A stretch of 64,000 nucleotides of DNA from Brachycybe producta (GCA_036925085.1 JAUPFP010000150.1:62001-126000); one strand, 5' to 3'; numbered from the stretch's first letter, positions 31,517 through 44,124 are shown. Notes: a model not told the origin generated them from the sequence alone. Made by a program: numbers and translations.

Positions 31517-31905
31517 CCTTCCACTACAAAGATTAACTGTTAATTGTTCATTTTCATTAATCATGGTTAAATATCTGAACAATGGAGTTTACTCAATATA
31601 ATGTGGTTAACCACATTAAATCTAATTAATAAATAGGGTCACTTGATGTTGTGTTCAATAGAAATTTAGCCTACAAACAACATGGCGGATAGTGAGAACA
31701 CCCAATTCTTGACTGAATCCGCATTTTGAGGAATGAAAATTTCTTCATAAAATGCACAACAGGAAGTGACACAAAATCATAAAAACACAGGTAAAACGTG
31801 TGTGTTAAAAATGGAAACACACCAAAGTGAACAACTTTTAGGTTGTCTGCAGTTAACTATAACCAGAGGTTAATTTAAACGCAGTTAATCTTTCCATTGA
31901 AAACG
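31517..31905. mobile_element. Possible TIR element, about 390 bp
   Basis: TTCCACTACAAAGATTAACTG on the left and the reverse complement of CAGTTAATCTTTCCATTGAA on the right are similar inverted termini. An internal AATGTGGTTAACCACATT palindrome lies at about 31600-31617. There is no coding sequence, and the boundaries are approximate. Confidence 0.4.
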
Positions 31906-32640
31906 AGGTATCTTCGAGGTGCCTTCTCAATTTTTAATGTAATCTTCCGTATTACATTGACATGCAAGTACATTAGGCCTTTTTTTAGGCTAATTTTACC
32001 CCCCCCCCCCCCCCCCCAATAAAAATGGCTAATGAAGTGCTGCACTGAGAGAATTCATTTTATTCATGCATTGTGTTCCCATAAATCAATGCAGTAAAAA
32101 GTCAGGAAAACAAAAGGTGAACAAAATTACTGTGAACGCCTGCCTGACATTTGAACTCTCACTCATTTGCAATGTGATTCGAATTTCGATTGCACTCACT
32201 TCAATAGCACTGCACTGCACTCAATAGATTCAATGAAGAGACATATTTAAAGGTTCATTTAATAATTTAAGAACCTTATGGTCCTTCTCCTCCTCCTCCT
32301 CCTCATCATCGATTAGTAATCAGTGATCACCAGTCAATATATAGGAATAGAAAGCAATTCGAATGTCTTCCCCTCCTTCAAGTTGACAAGTCAAAAGTGT
32401 CAACTTAGAATAAGGGGAGAGTGAGGGGCTCACTCTTCAACTTGAGGGTTACACTTTGAGAGGAAGAAGAACCTTAACCCTTTTAGTTGAGTGAGGTTAA
32501 CAGGACTCCATTATTGTATTTTTATAGGAACTTTAACCAATCCATTATATTATTATTATTATTATTATGTGTTCTTGTTGAAAACGTCACACAAATTAGC
32601 TATTATTGTAGGCCCTTAGACACACACATCTTCCTCCCCA

Positions 32641-32644
<4 letters not shown>

Positions 32645-32683
<39 letters not shown>
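32645..32683. repeat. (TC)n microsatellite
   Basis: About 38 bp of TC dinucleotide repeat. No other signal is associated with it. Confidence 0.95.
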
Positions 32684-32685
<2 letters not shown>

Positions 32686-32832
32686 TTGAAGAATAGAAGA
32701 AAGATGGACAGAGTGAGTGGCTTTGAATCATTATTATTATTATTATTATACTCTGAAACCACTAAAACTTTAATCTCCTTTCAATGTCTAATTGGAAAAT
32801 TGCGTGTGGTGGAAAAAGGGGCCCACAGTTGG

Positions 32833-32835
<3 letters not shown>

Positions 32836-32867
<32 letters not shown>
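32836..32867. repeat. Poly-G tract, 32 bases
   Basis: An uninterrupted run of 32 G, the longest homopolymer in the window. It is followed within 500 bp by a 20-base poly-C (33304-33323), giving a potential G/C inverted pair. The length may be subject to sequencing error. Confidence 0.9.
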
Positions 32868-32871
<4 letters not shown>

Positions 32872-34016
32872 GATTAAGTTAAAACTTTTTTGAGATTTTC
32901 AATTTGAGTCCCATCTTAACTAACCCACATCCTAACCTCTGAATGGACCCCCCCCCCCACCACCACCACCAACACCACCACCATATTCGGTTCCATTCCC
33001 TTCAAATCTTCTCTCTTTTATCGGATTAATAACAAAACACCAGCATTTTTTTTTAAATGAACTGTCCATTTTGATAATGCCACTTTCTAAATGTGAATTA
33101 AGTTAATTGGAATTAAGATTGAGAGGGTCATTCACAAGATCACAAAACCTAAACTAAACTAACTCAATATTAGATTAGTTGCGTTCATTTCCTCATTTAT
33201 TTCAAAAGAAGTCTTTTCTTTTCCTTTTGTGATCATAAGAAGAACCGTTTCCATAAGGAGGAGGAGAAATATTTCAAAATAAAAATTAAATTAAATCCAA
33301 TGACCCCCCCCCCCCCCCCCCCCACAAGTTCCAACCTTATTATTATTATTATTAATATTAATAATAGAACCTTCAGTTTGTATATTTCCTCTATGTATTT
33401 TGTGATTGTGTAAGATTGCACCTAAGGAGGGGGGGGGGTCTCTTTTCATATTCAAAATGAGGACGTGCACGTGTGCCACGTACAATTGCAAAATAGAAAC
33501 TACTATTAAAATTATATATAAAAAGAGCCATTATATAACTGCACGTGCTAACAATGAAGAACGCAGACAGACATCAAAACCAAAAGACGTTTGAAAACGA
33601 CAACTAAATTTACCAGAATTCAATAAGAAAAAAGGTCACTGAATTTGTGAGTGGAGTGAAATCGGGGTTCGGGTTTTTTATTATTATTGTAACTAAGTAA
33701 GAGACGCACCCTTATAATCAATGGGTATTGGGAGGGGGGGGGGCAAAGGTGTGTGTGTGTGTGTGTGTGCGCCAACACAAACATCGGTTTCAACAGCCGT
33801 TTGAAAATAATACGGAGCTCTTCAAGGGACACATTCTACTCATCTTCTTGGGGGTGAGTGGGAGGGGGAAGGGGGTGATTTTTAATCTGCACATTTTTTA
33901 TGCACTATTATTACAAAGTGGTTGTTGCCAACTACACGTACAACACATTTATTTACTTTTTTGTTTTAATTCCTTATCAGTAAAATTAATAAACTTCGGT
34001 TTTTAAAAAAAAATAC

Positions 34017-34177
34017 TGTAAAGACCTGGTTACGATTATACGACGAAGTGGGGCGCAAACGGCAATACAGAATAGTGACATCATTGTGTGTTTAAATGCA
34101 TTGCTAGCTATAACATCCTTATTGCCTATTACCGTTTGCACCGCACTTAGTCATATAATCGTAACCAAGCCTTTACA
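34017..34177. mobile_element. TIR element (MITE-like), 161 bp, about 50-bp inverted ends
   Basis: The left end TGTAAAGACCTGGTTACGAT and the right end, read as reverse complement, TGTAAAGGCTTGGTTACGAT are inverted repeats. The match continues with scattered differences through TATACGACGAAGTG and GCAAACGGCAATA, about 50 bp per arm. There is no coding sequence, and the superfamily is unknown. Confidence 0.8.
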
Positions 34178-36254
34178 TTTTTGCAACTTAAAAATCCTTC
34201 AACAAGTTTCTGCGACAAAATCTTCTTTTGTGGACGCATGTGTCTCAGGTTGTCTCTGTTGGTTGTTGTTTCCATTTTGAGCCGAGACACATGTGGGAAC
34301 CGTTTCCACTCGTCTGGCTGTTGTTTATTGTTTGAATCTCTTTCGTTTGAGGCAGATAGACCAACATTTGGGAGCAAAGTAGAGTTAGACCTATTCAACA
34401 CTTTGAGACAGCAACATGTTTTCTCATGTTGTTTATACAAGTTTCATGTTTATGGAAACAACTTGAGACATAATTGCAACATAAATGTTTCCACTTGTTG
34501 CATCCTGTGTGCCACGGACACAACAGCTTCAAGTTACAACACATTTTAAAACTTACAACAAAATACAAAACGCTCTTTACAGAGTTCCGTAATCCGAATG
34601 GTGAGTTAAAAAACGTACTGTTAACATCAACAAAGTAATCAATAGGTTACTGGAGCCTGATACCTACGTTGTTCTCGTTGTTCCTCTCTAAAATATTGAA
34701 TGTGACACCACCACCACCTTCCATAATGTGGTAGGTACATTACCCGAAATGGGGTCATATGACATTTGGTGTCATTTTCATGACCCCAGAGAAATAGGGG
34801 AAATGTGCTTGGGGGAGGGGGGGGGGGGGGTTTGGAGGAAAGGAGAAGAAATGTCCTTCTCACTTAAGTCTTAATACGTTGCGGGCCATGTGGATATCCA
34901 GACAGACAGACACACACATCCATCACTCAAATGAAATCGGATCTTAACTCATATAAAAATATACCGTATTATTATGTGGATCAAGTCCATTGGTTTAATA
35001 AAAATAATGGACAAGTTGCTTTTGAAAAGTGGATTTTTAGCTTTTTTTTGCTTTCTATAATTTTTCTACAATTAATTCTTACTAGAAATTCTTACAAAAT
35101 TAACTTAAATTAGTTTGGCTCCCAGAATATTTGCTTCAATAATAAAACAAGCAACAAAAACAAAACAGCACCGTCATATCGATGACGTCACGATTAATAA
35201 TCATTTCCAACGTAAATCCATATTTCAAAAATATAAAATAACTCAAAACAGACGAAATTAGGATAAAAGAAAATCCAAAATTATAGCATTTTTGAATGAT
35301 GTTGTTGTTAATCCATAAGAAAGAGATCTCGCACAAATTCTCATAAGAACAAATAAGAGAACGAATTGACCAGTGGTCAACGTGTGTCACGGTGGTCCGC
35401 ATCCCTTATGTCTGTCATCACCAAATGATGATGTTCAATGTAGTCGATTCTCCCTTCCAGATGATTGCGATGGTTGACGAGGATCAACCCTTTTCTAACG
35501 GCTTTTTGGGCGCTTGTTTTCGGCATCCAAAAGCGTGGCGTGCGGTGAACTTTTATATCTTTTTGAGGTGATGGGTTCGTGGTCGTCGAAGTGAAAAAGT
35601 GGCCGAATATTATTAGATGTAATGGCGGTTAAAGAGGCTCTCGTTTATTTCGCGGCGGCCTCTCAGCCTCAATCGACGTATTTAGAGAGAGACCGAGGAA
35701 GGAGGCTCGCAATACTAAGGTTAAGCTGCGTGTTTCCAATACATGTGGAAATGCATAATTTGAGAAAATTACTTCAAAGTCCTCTCTTTCTATATATTAT
35801 ATATATATTTATATATGACGACGTGTACATATATAATTTGAAGCCTTAAATTGGCTAATTTAGAGAGGGGGGAGTGAGATCCCCCTTCTCCCCCCCTCCC
35901 AATGGAAGAACGAATGGGAGTTCAGAAAAGGAAAAAAAAAAACCCAAGGTGTTTTCATTTTCAGGAGAACAATTAAGTTAATAATAATAATTGTATAAAA
36001 TGTAATCTTCCCTTTTATAAAAGAGAGAAATTGACTGCAATCACAATTAATTTAAAGAAATTATTAGGTTTAGTATTTTTCTACAATGGAAATAAATAAC
36101 ACGAGACGTAAAAATACAAAAGGAAAAGTGAACATCTTTTTTGTTCAAAATTAAGATGGAGATTTAGTTTCACAAAGTTCTACTTAATATATGTATATTT
36201 ATCAATGAACAAATTTAAGGTGGATTTCAATTGTTGAACACTTTGAAGTACAAA
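34178..36254. other. Noncoding stretch with a CpG-rich patch
   Basis: The part from 34200 to 34560 is rich in GTTGT/ACAAC and contains a CATGTGTCTC inverted pair (34237-34291). A CpG-rich patch lies at about 35460-35700. Poly-G lies near 34813-34830. No gene was recognised. Confidence 0.45.
35460..35700. promoter_or_regulatory. CpG-rich patch, candidate conserved noncoding element
   Basis: By eye about 20 CpG occur in 240 bp, far above the surrounding AT-rich DNA, and no simple repeat accounts for this. It includes CGCGGCGGCC and GGCGTGCGGTG, and a TGACGTCA lies at 35184-35191 upstream. A short open frame crosses it (35622-35849) but has no known domain. Function is unknown: it could be an enhancer, a promoter of an unrecognised transcript, or a repeat. 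Confidence 0.3.
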
Positions 36255-36473
36255 ATAAATAGAAAACTAGGTTCGTAGTTTTTATCCTACAGTTCAATCA
36301 CCATATACCTCAATGGAGGTATTTTTTCAGTTTGACATTTTTCAAAATACGCTTTTTATGGCACTTTAAGCAGACGATCTATTTATTTTTTAAATTTCAA
36401 TTTTATAACAAGTTTATTTTGAAAGATATCAACATAAAAAATGGCCAGCTCTTCTAGTTTCTAAAACACTTTT
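36255..36473. repeat. CTAGTTTCTAAAACAC-family repeat
   Basis: The right half is clear: GGCACTTTAAGCAGACGATC, TTTATTTTGAAAGATATC, then TCTTCTAGTTTCTAAAACAC. A degraded left end (AATAGAAAACTAGGTTCG) lies near 36258. Noncoding. Confidence 0.6.
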
Positions 36474-36800
36474 CTGGCTTGTTCTTCTGGAAGAAACATA
36501 ATCATCAAACAAACGAGAAACTTCGAAAATGAGCTGTTCGTAAATTCATCTTAAGAATAAATTAACGACAAATAGAACGGGAGAGAAATTTTCGTAAATT
36601 AAATATTAAATGAATGTTTTCGTGAGAAAGTCAATTGGAAATGAAGAATTTTTTTAAAAAAAAACAACGACGACGACGACTTCCAAAGTTGGTCAAATAG
36701 TTTGTTGTTGGAAGTTTTTCGTTCTCCTCGAAGGGGTTTGGCTTTGGCTTTGAGTTGGATGAAAAATAAGACTGACATTTCCTGCACAAAAACAACTAAC

Positions 36801-36832
<32 letters not shown>

Positions 36833-37462
36833 CATATATATATATACATATAGGAACCCGAGGGGGTGGTTTTAATCAAAGGGGATAAGAATGGGGGGGG
36901 GGTGATAACAACTTCAAACGAGTTTTATATATTTGGACATCAACAAAATGAGACAAAGAGAAATTCAACCCAAAAAATGAATTGTTGTTGTTTAGTTTTG
37001 AAAAAAGTGAGGTTTTTTTTTTCTAACAAAAATCGAAACAAGTGTCTGTCTGTCTGTCTTTTAAGATTGTAATGAATTTGTAATAAACACCTTTCTGGCT
37101 GAAGGCAAAAACGAACAAAACTTCTTTCACTTGTTTTGTTTTCTCCACACAAAAATTAAAAAAGAACTCCAAAAGTCCTCCAAAGTCCAATAAAATCATT
37201 AAAAAAAAAAACAATTTCACACAAAGGGCTTAAAATTGGATTTTTTTCAGATGTAAACATTTTTCCTAATAATTGTAAAAATGAAAAGAAAAAAAGTTTC
37301 CACCGTTTTTGTGTTTCATCGTTTATCAGTAGATTTAGGAAAAGCTGATTTTTGAACTCTTCCCTTCAGAAGGTGGCGCTAAATAAGCGCCAAACTGAAT
37401 AAAAGGAGCTAAATTTACAGTCGCCTCAGGCTTATATAAAATAGCAACAATACAAAGAAATT

Positions 37463-37573
37463 GAAAGTGTGATAGAAACTAGAACGGGTAAATTAAAGTT
37501 GGTTCCCCTTTCAAACTTGAAAAGATATCTCTTCTCAACATGAAAACACCCTTCTAGTATCTAAAACACTTTC
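37463..37573. repeat. CTAGTTTCTAAAACAC-family MITE, short complete copy
   Basis: Begins GAAAGTGTGATAGAAACTAG and ends with its near reverse complement CTAGTATCTAAAACACTTTC, so both terminal inverted repeats are present in 111 bp. It shows that the family is bounded by inverted ends and includes internally deleted forms. Confidence 0.75.
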
Positions 37574-39435
37574 GAGTTTCTCTTAATATCAAAATTTCTG
37601 AAACAAATTCCATAAAACGTTGAATTTGAATGAGCAGAAATGAAATACTGTTTTCAATTATAAATTTGTAATAATATTAATAACCGATTAAGAAAATGTT
37701 GTTTAAAATTAATGTCTTCTGCTATTGGCTTAGATTTTTCCATTCCTATATATCCTGTAATGGAATCCCGACGAGGATCCCACCCAACTTAACTTAACTG
37801 AGTAAAAGGGAGGGCGGTTTGAGGGTAGTTTAAGGGTTTGGGGATCAGGGGATAATGGGGATTAGGGGTGTAGGGAGGTGGACGATTATTTTACGATTTT
37901 GTTTGTTTGTTTGTGGATAATCAACAACAACAACAAACAACAACAACCAGTAAAAAAAAGGAGAGAGAGAGAGAGAGAGATACGCTTCAGTGTCGATTTG
38001 TGTCATGAATACAAACAACACAACAAAACACAAATACAAACAAAAAAAAGAAACATCCATAAAGCACAATAATAATAATAATAACAAGGATGGATGGATA
38101 GAGAGATGGATGTAACACAATTGGAACAACAATTGAAAGAAAGGAGGAGGAGGAGGATGGATGACCATTTTGATTAAAGAACAACAACAACATACCAGTT
38201 GCCCATTTTGTTACATTTGTCAAAAAAAAAAATCTAAAATAAAAGGATCATTCCCAGTTTTGTTATTTGTTGTTCCCTAACCCTAACCTAACCTCCACTA
38301 AAATAAAAAACCTACAAACCGATGGATCATCCGATGATAAAAAAATCCATCAAACGATAACAATAAAAAAAACTGACTTAACTCAGGACTTCGATTTTAT
38401 TCAAAATAAGTGAAGTTTGTGTTCACAATTAATAGCCGTGAATTTCACCTCATTTCCATAGAGAGACAGACACATTGCATTTTTAGACCAAAAAAAAGGC
38501 TCTTTGTGAAAACACGTCACATTTTTTTGTCTCTGATTTTGTTTTTGCTGACCACAATAGATTCCTCCCACTCTCCCACCCCCAATGAAAACATTGTTCA
38601 ACGCACACTTCAATCACCTGCCCTCCCCTTTTACTAACCCCCCCAAAACCGAATTCGTTCCTATTGAAGAAAGCATAGTTTTTTCTAGTATGAAAACCAA
38701 GACTAAGGGATGAGGAAGAGGGGGTTGGTTATATGGAGGGTGGGAGGGGGGTCACGTGTTCCTTATTGTACATTTAAAAAAAACTGAAACGTCTGCTAGT
38801 AAATAAGGGGCGGGGGAGGGGGTTAACCGGAAGTTCATCCTTTCTTTCAGTTGCGCTCAAATGGATAAGAAGAATATTGTTTTTTTCTAGTTTTTTATTG
38901 TCTCGTTTTTCTTCTTCAGTTGAGCACGTGTTTTTCTCCGAACCCCCCAAAACCCCTCTGCCCGGATCCCCGATTCCAATAAACAAAACCCATCCAATTC
39001 TGTAAGTTAGCAGTCCATGGAGGGGGGGGGGGAGAGACTGAGAGATTAAAAACGGCTCAGAAAAAACTATTTAGAAACCTGGATTTAAAAACCCTCATCA
39101 GCCAGCCACCTTAGTTCCACTTTTCATTTTTTGAAAATTAATGCGTCATCTTTTCCTATATTCCTACTAGCGAGCGTAGCGAGTTAAAACATTTTTTTTT
39201 AAAGTAACCTAACCTAACCCTGCTGCTTGCGGGATAAGGTACCGGAAATGATGATGATGATGAAAGTAACCTAACCGAGCGAAATTTATTTTTCTGTTTC
39301 AAATATTTTCCTAGTTGGTCTTTTTTTTTATAAATTTTTACTTAAATTGTGATATTTTCTACAAATTCTGAAATTGTCATTGTGTTTCATAATGAAATGA
39401 GCCCTTTAAATGTGAAGCCTGGCTCCATAGGAAAA
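37574..39435. other. Noncoding stretch
   Basis: Contains GA and AAC runs near 37923-37980, a short TTAGGG-like stretch (CCCTAACCCTAACCTAACC at 38275-38293) and another CCTAA-rich stretch near 39205-39225. Poly-G lies near 39021-39031. No gene was recognised. Confidence 0.45.
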
Positions 39436-39549
39436 AATGCCCGATAGGTCAGTCCGGTCCTTGTTAAGATCACAAAATACAATTTAAGCGGACTGACTTA
39501 AATTGTATAGTGTGATCTTAACAAGGACCTGACTGACCTATCGGGCATT
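39436..39549. repeat. Long hairpin, 53-bp arms, 3 mismatches, 8-nt loop
   Basis: The arms 39436-39488 and 39497-39549 are reverse complements except at three positions (left arm begins AATGCCCGATAGGTCAGTC). It is followed directly by a second hairpin. Confidence 0.92.
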
Positions 39550-39615
39550 AAAAAACAGCGACATGAAACGACGAAGAGCCCGCGTGCTCTTCGTCGTTTC
39601 ATGTCGCTGTTTTTT
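39550..39615. repeat. Perfect hairpin, 30-bp arms, 6-nt loop
   Basis: The arms 39550-39579 and 39586-39615 are exact reverse complements (core GCGACATGAAACGACGAAGA), with loop CCGCGT. It abuts the preceding hairpin with no spacer. Its arms are richer in CpG than the neighbourhood. Confidence 0.93.
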
Positions 39616-40323
39616 ATTTTGCTTTTCTAGTCTTTTAAGAACTTCGTTAATAAATCCATACTTAGTTTACGTAGAAAAAGCTAAAATAAAAGTTTCCAAA
39701 ATATTATTCCCAATAATAAAACTTTGATAAGATCAAACAAGTCCGTAGAAAATAAAAGAAAATCGATGAGCAAGAAGAGAACCGAACTCCAAGTGAGGTT
39801 CTAGAAAGCCTGGTTTATGACGTCATGCATATATTCAACCACCACCATCCCCTCCTCCCCTTTCCACCTCAGCCTTAATGTCCAAGTTGAAGTGGACAAT
39901 ATTAGGTCATTTAGCAAAAACACAACCAACAATCGACACAAACTCCATTAAATATCAAAGATATACAGTGTTCAAAAAAAAAAAAAAACTAGAAACCGAT
40001 AAAAGGTGACTTGGATGGGGGATCCATTTGTGAGGGTGGGCGAACCATCAAAACCCACATTTATCAGGATGGAGAGACACAAACAAACAGTTGGTGGAAA
40101 TGGACAAATCGCAACATTATTTTCTTTCTTTCTAAATGGAAGCCACTAATGTACTTTGAGATCACAAATATAGATTACACAACTTATTATTGACCTCTAA
40201 TTCTAAATAACCACAACAACTAATTAGATAATAATGGAATATATACAATATTCAAAATATATTACATAGGATCAATAGAAAAGTGGAATTGCAGGGCCAA
40301 ACCACCTACTCAGCCATATAAAC

Positions 40324-40403
40324 CACATATTCCGTTATTCATCGATTCATCCATCAGGTGACGTTTCCACTGCTGAATAAATCGATGAATAACGGAATAT
40401 GTG
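40324..40403. repeat. Perfect inverted repeat, 24-bp arms, 32-nt spacer
   Basis: The arms 40324-40347 and 40380-40403 are exact reverse complements (left begins CACATATTCCGTTATTC). The spacer contains GTGACGTTTCC. No further match was found elsewhere in the window. Confidence 0.9.
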
Positions 40404-42645
40404 ATTTACATTGAGCCATATTTTGAGTGTGTGTTGTATGTGTGGCAACCATCTTAATGTGTTCAACCCCCTCCCCCCCCCCTTTCACACACATCGATTA
40501 AAAGTCATTTTAGAACAAAAAAAAAGGAAAGAAATCCACTTCAACATGAAAAAAGGGGATTAAAAACTCATCGTGAAAAAACACAGAAGAGGGTGGGGTG
40601 GGTGGGTGGAATCAGGCCACGTGTACTCTCACTCTGCCACCCACCAACCCCCCCCCCCTACTTAATCCATAGCTAATCAATTGAAGTTGTTAACTGGATT
40701 TCGGTTTTTCTTTAATAGAATCGAACCCGTATTGATAAATGACATTGATGAGAGGTAGAAAGGGAGGGATGGGGGTAACGTGCCCGAAATACGAAATAAA
40801 GGACGTACACCAAGGAGCCCTCTTCTTTGTAAAGGAGATTAGAACGGAAGTGGAAAAAAAAGATCCGAACGGACTCATCGCCATCACGCATATTCACATT
40901 CACAGATGCTCTAAAAAAGGGGGGGGGGGGAGGGGGGAAGAGGCTATTATTATTACAATATTCACCACCCACCCCACAATAGGTACAGATGTGTACAGGG
41001 TGTCCTATAGGTAAAGGGAGAGCGCCCCCACACACACACAAGTATACATATTTATGGGAGGGGGTGGGGGTGATGAGAGATTTCCACAATGTTTAGAAAA
41101 GAAAGAGAAAAATGCATTCAGAAAATGAGCTAATTCTATTTATTCCCAACATAAAAATGGACTGAGTGAAGTAGTGGTCACGCCCACGAGATTCGCCAGC
41201 GCGCGCGCGTGCAGAGTAACGCCCACGCGCAGACCCTTACATTCACCCCCTCTCTTCATATTACTAACTCACCCGCCCCTAAAATTCAACCTACTCCTTT
41301 TTTTTATTACAAGGTCCATGTGTGCCCTTTGATATACAATTGGGGCACGCGCAACACTCACTCATCATATTATCCAAAGACATCCCCCCACCCACGCACT
41401 CTCTCTCTCTCTCCACCCCTTAAGGCACGTACCCCTTATTGTGTTAAGGGGGACAATGGGGCCCCCAATTCTAACTACAAGAATAGGATGGACAAGAAAA
41501 GAAAAACACAATTGAAACGATCCTTTTTTTTAAACAATTCTTTTAGTTTATATAGAAATATTATAACAAAATGACAAAAAAAAGAAGAAGAGTTCTTCTC
41601 TTTTCAGAATAAAAGTGAAAATGTGTTTATGCTAATTAAGGGGAGGTTCAAAGAACACTCCACACAAACACACAGGTCCCAAAAGGGAACAACCGTTCTC
41701 TTTTCTTTATCTATTTTCTTAGTATTCTTTATTATGCAAAAGAAGAATGAAAATGAAGAATCTTCCTGAATCCCATTATTCCCCCCCCCCCCTCCCCCTC
41801 ACCTCCTCCGGGCCCCTTTCCTCCCCCACTGGTCCAAACCCTCCTTTCAAGTGAACAAACACCACATGGTCCTGAAATTCTCAACAAATAAAGAGCTATT
41901 TCAAAATGCAACATGTTACAATTGTAGAAACAAATAATGTTAATATTACGAGTAAGAAATGGACACTGTCCACCTCAGTTCTCAGTTGCGATTGGTCACT
42001 TGAGATTCTCTCGCACTCTTCTTACAAAGAAACACATGAAAAGTGGTGGTGGTGGTGGTTAGGAAGTGTGTGACCTGCTTCATTTTCATGACAAAATAAA
42101 CCGTAGTGTTAGAGTTAGAGAAATGTCAAACGAGAAGAGCATGCAAGCAAGCGTCGCGAGTTTCCCTTTTCTTTGGTTTCTTTTTAGTTTCTTAAACTAC
42201 TGCATTTCAGTTGATATTCTTCGACCGTCTTTTAAAGTGTGGATGATCAGTTTGGACTGAATGACTTTTTTTAGAATGAAAAATAAACTTTAACCCCCCC
42301 CCCCCTTTTTTTGGACAAATGTAATGTTAAATATCTAAAAAATATACTCACAAGTAACAAGTAACAACACTTGTATTATAAAACACACACTTAAAAGGTG
42401 TCACAATGACACAACTACAATTAGACTAAAAGAACATGTGTCCCATTTTTCACGTGGATTCTATCAAATGTGTATAAAGCAGCAGCAACCGTTTGCAATT
42501 CCAACAGGGAGGGAGGGAGGAAGGCAAGCCTCACTGAAAATGTACCTAATCCACGCCATTAGGGATTAAACAATGACGTAACACTTCCCTTTAAAAGTCA
42601 CTGGTATTCAATTTAAATAAAGTATACCTCACATTAGAATGAAAG
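40404..42645. other. Noncoding stretch
   Basis: Contains poly-G near 40920-40930, a GCGCGCGCG patch near 41198-41211, TC and poly-C runs (41399-41413, 41781-41792) and a GGT run near 42043-42060. No gene was recognised. Confidence 0.45.
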
Positions 42646-42827
42646 TTGTGACGTCAGACGGGTTCACAACAAATTCAGGATTCTTTCATTTATTTCAAAA
42701 GGAATCATATCAACAGTTTAAACAAAATGATTCTTGAATTGCTTTATTATTAACCCTTTTTTTTTAAATAGACAAAATGAAAAAAAAAAAAAACTTAAAT
42801 TTGTCGTCAACCCGTATGACGTCACAA
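42646..42827. mobile_element. MITE with TGACGTCA-containing ends, copy 1 (182 bp)
   Basis: Starts TTGTGACGTCAGACGGGTT and ends AACCCGTATGACGTCACAA, imperfect inverted termini each including the CREB/ATF octamer TGACGTCA. The AT-rich interior has no coding sequence. Copy 2 at 44125-44297 has the same end structure, size and orientation-independent layout, so this is a family. Confidence 0.8.
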
Positions 42828-43245
42828 GCTTCTTCTTCCTTTGAGGCAGATATAGGGGCCTATGCAAAGAATTAAAAAAGTTAACTAAACAACTAATAGA
42901 AGACTTTCTGTTTTAAAAAAAATGTTCAAAACGTCCGCTGAAATAAATAAACTAAAAAATGAACATTACTGAGAAGAAGAAACTTGAATTTTTTTAAGGA
43001 AAAAATAAATGGATTTATTTCCTGTACAAAATGTTTAATGTTTAATGTTTATTTTATATAGTTTTTTTCTTCTTCTTCTCGTCTGTGTTGAAAATTATAT
43101 AATAATAATAATAATAAATTCTAATAATGATGCTAAAAATGTTAGGGGTTAATGAATGATTAAGTATGAAATGTCGAATGTAGTCAACTAATTTTAAAAT
43201 AAAAGTAGGCCTATATCATAACGTGTAGATGCGAATACATTCATA

Positions 43246-43315
<70 letters not shown>

Positions 43316-44124
43316 AAACATTAAAATATTTGAAATATTCTTCTTGATTACAACCCCGACTGTAAAAAGACAACATTAGAATTAATTAAAAGAATGTTAT
43401 TTTTAACAACAGTCAGTCAGTCTGTGAAATTTACCGAGCAATGGAACCATTTTGAAATTCTCATCATTTTTCTTGTCTTTGTTAACCTCTAACCAACCAT
43501 CCCGTATCCCAACACACCTTCATATGTCTTTACCCTCCTCGCCCAAAAACGCACATTAGACATTTTTAAAAAACGAGGAAGTTGATAAAATAACAATTAA
43601 AGAAGCATTTTAATATTCTTATTATTTTCCTGAAGCCAAAATTTTGTTTTCTTTGATATCACACACATCTCTTATTATTTTAAATAAATTTTAATCCTTC
43701 ATCTTCCTATTCATTCACACAATTTCAAAATAAACATTTTCAAAAAATGTTGCAATTTAGAATATGAATGAATTTACATAAATAATAAAATATGTTAATT
43801 CGCAATTTTAACGTTGCGTTTTTTTTTTTTGACACCGGCGGTAGTAGAATTGAAAGAATGTGTTTTTATTGCGGGAATAAGAATGAGGATTTTTTTTTTT
43901 CTTCTTTTTGGTAGCGGCTTCTCTTCTTTGAACTTCACACAAACACACAAAAATAATAATAATAAACATATAATGTAATCAACACCTTTGAGAAAGGTGT
44001 GTTAATGGCTTTTATTAAAAGTGCTCAACAGTTTCAATTTGAAAATGGCTCCCATAATAATAATAATATTAAAAAAAGCGCAAAACGAAAACTTCCTATG
44101 GTTGCCTCACTGTTAAGAATAAGC
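42828..44124. other. Noncoding stretch between the two TGACGTCA elements
   Basis: AT-rich DNA with the (AG)n tract at 43252-43312, AAT runs near 43100 and 43953, and many homopolymers. No gene was recognised. Confidence 0.45.
43252..43312. repeat. (AG)n microsatellite
   Basis: About 61 bp of uninterrupted AG dinucleotide repeat. Confidence 0.97.

Larger units (their letters stand above)
31906..34016. other. Noncoding stretch rich in homopolymers
   Basis: Contains poly-C near 32000-32017, (TC)n at 32645-32683, the 32-base poly-G, 20 C at 33304-33323, (ATT) runs and a GT run near 33752-33768. No gene was recognised. Confidence 0.5.

Noticed and set aside
34181..34549. 122-codon plus-strand and 97-codon minus-strand overlapping open frames
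   Set aside because: They are mutual shadows in a GTTGT-rich stretch next to a MITE, and neither resembles a known protein.
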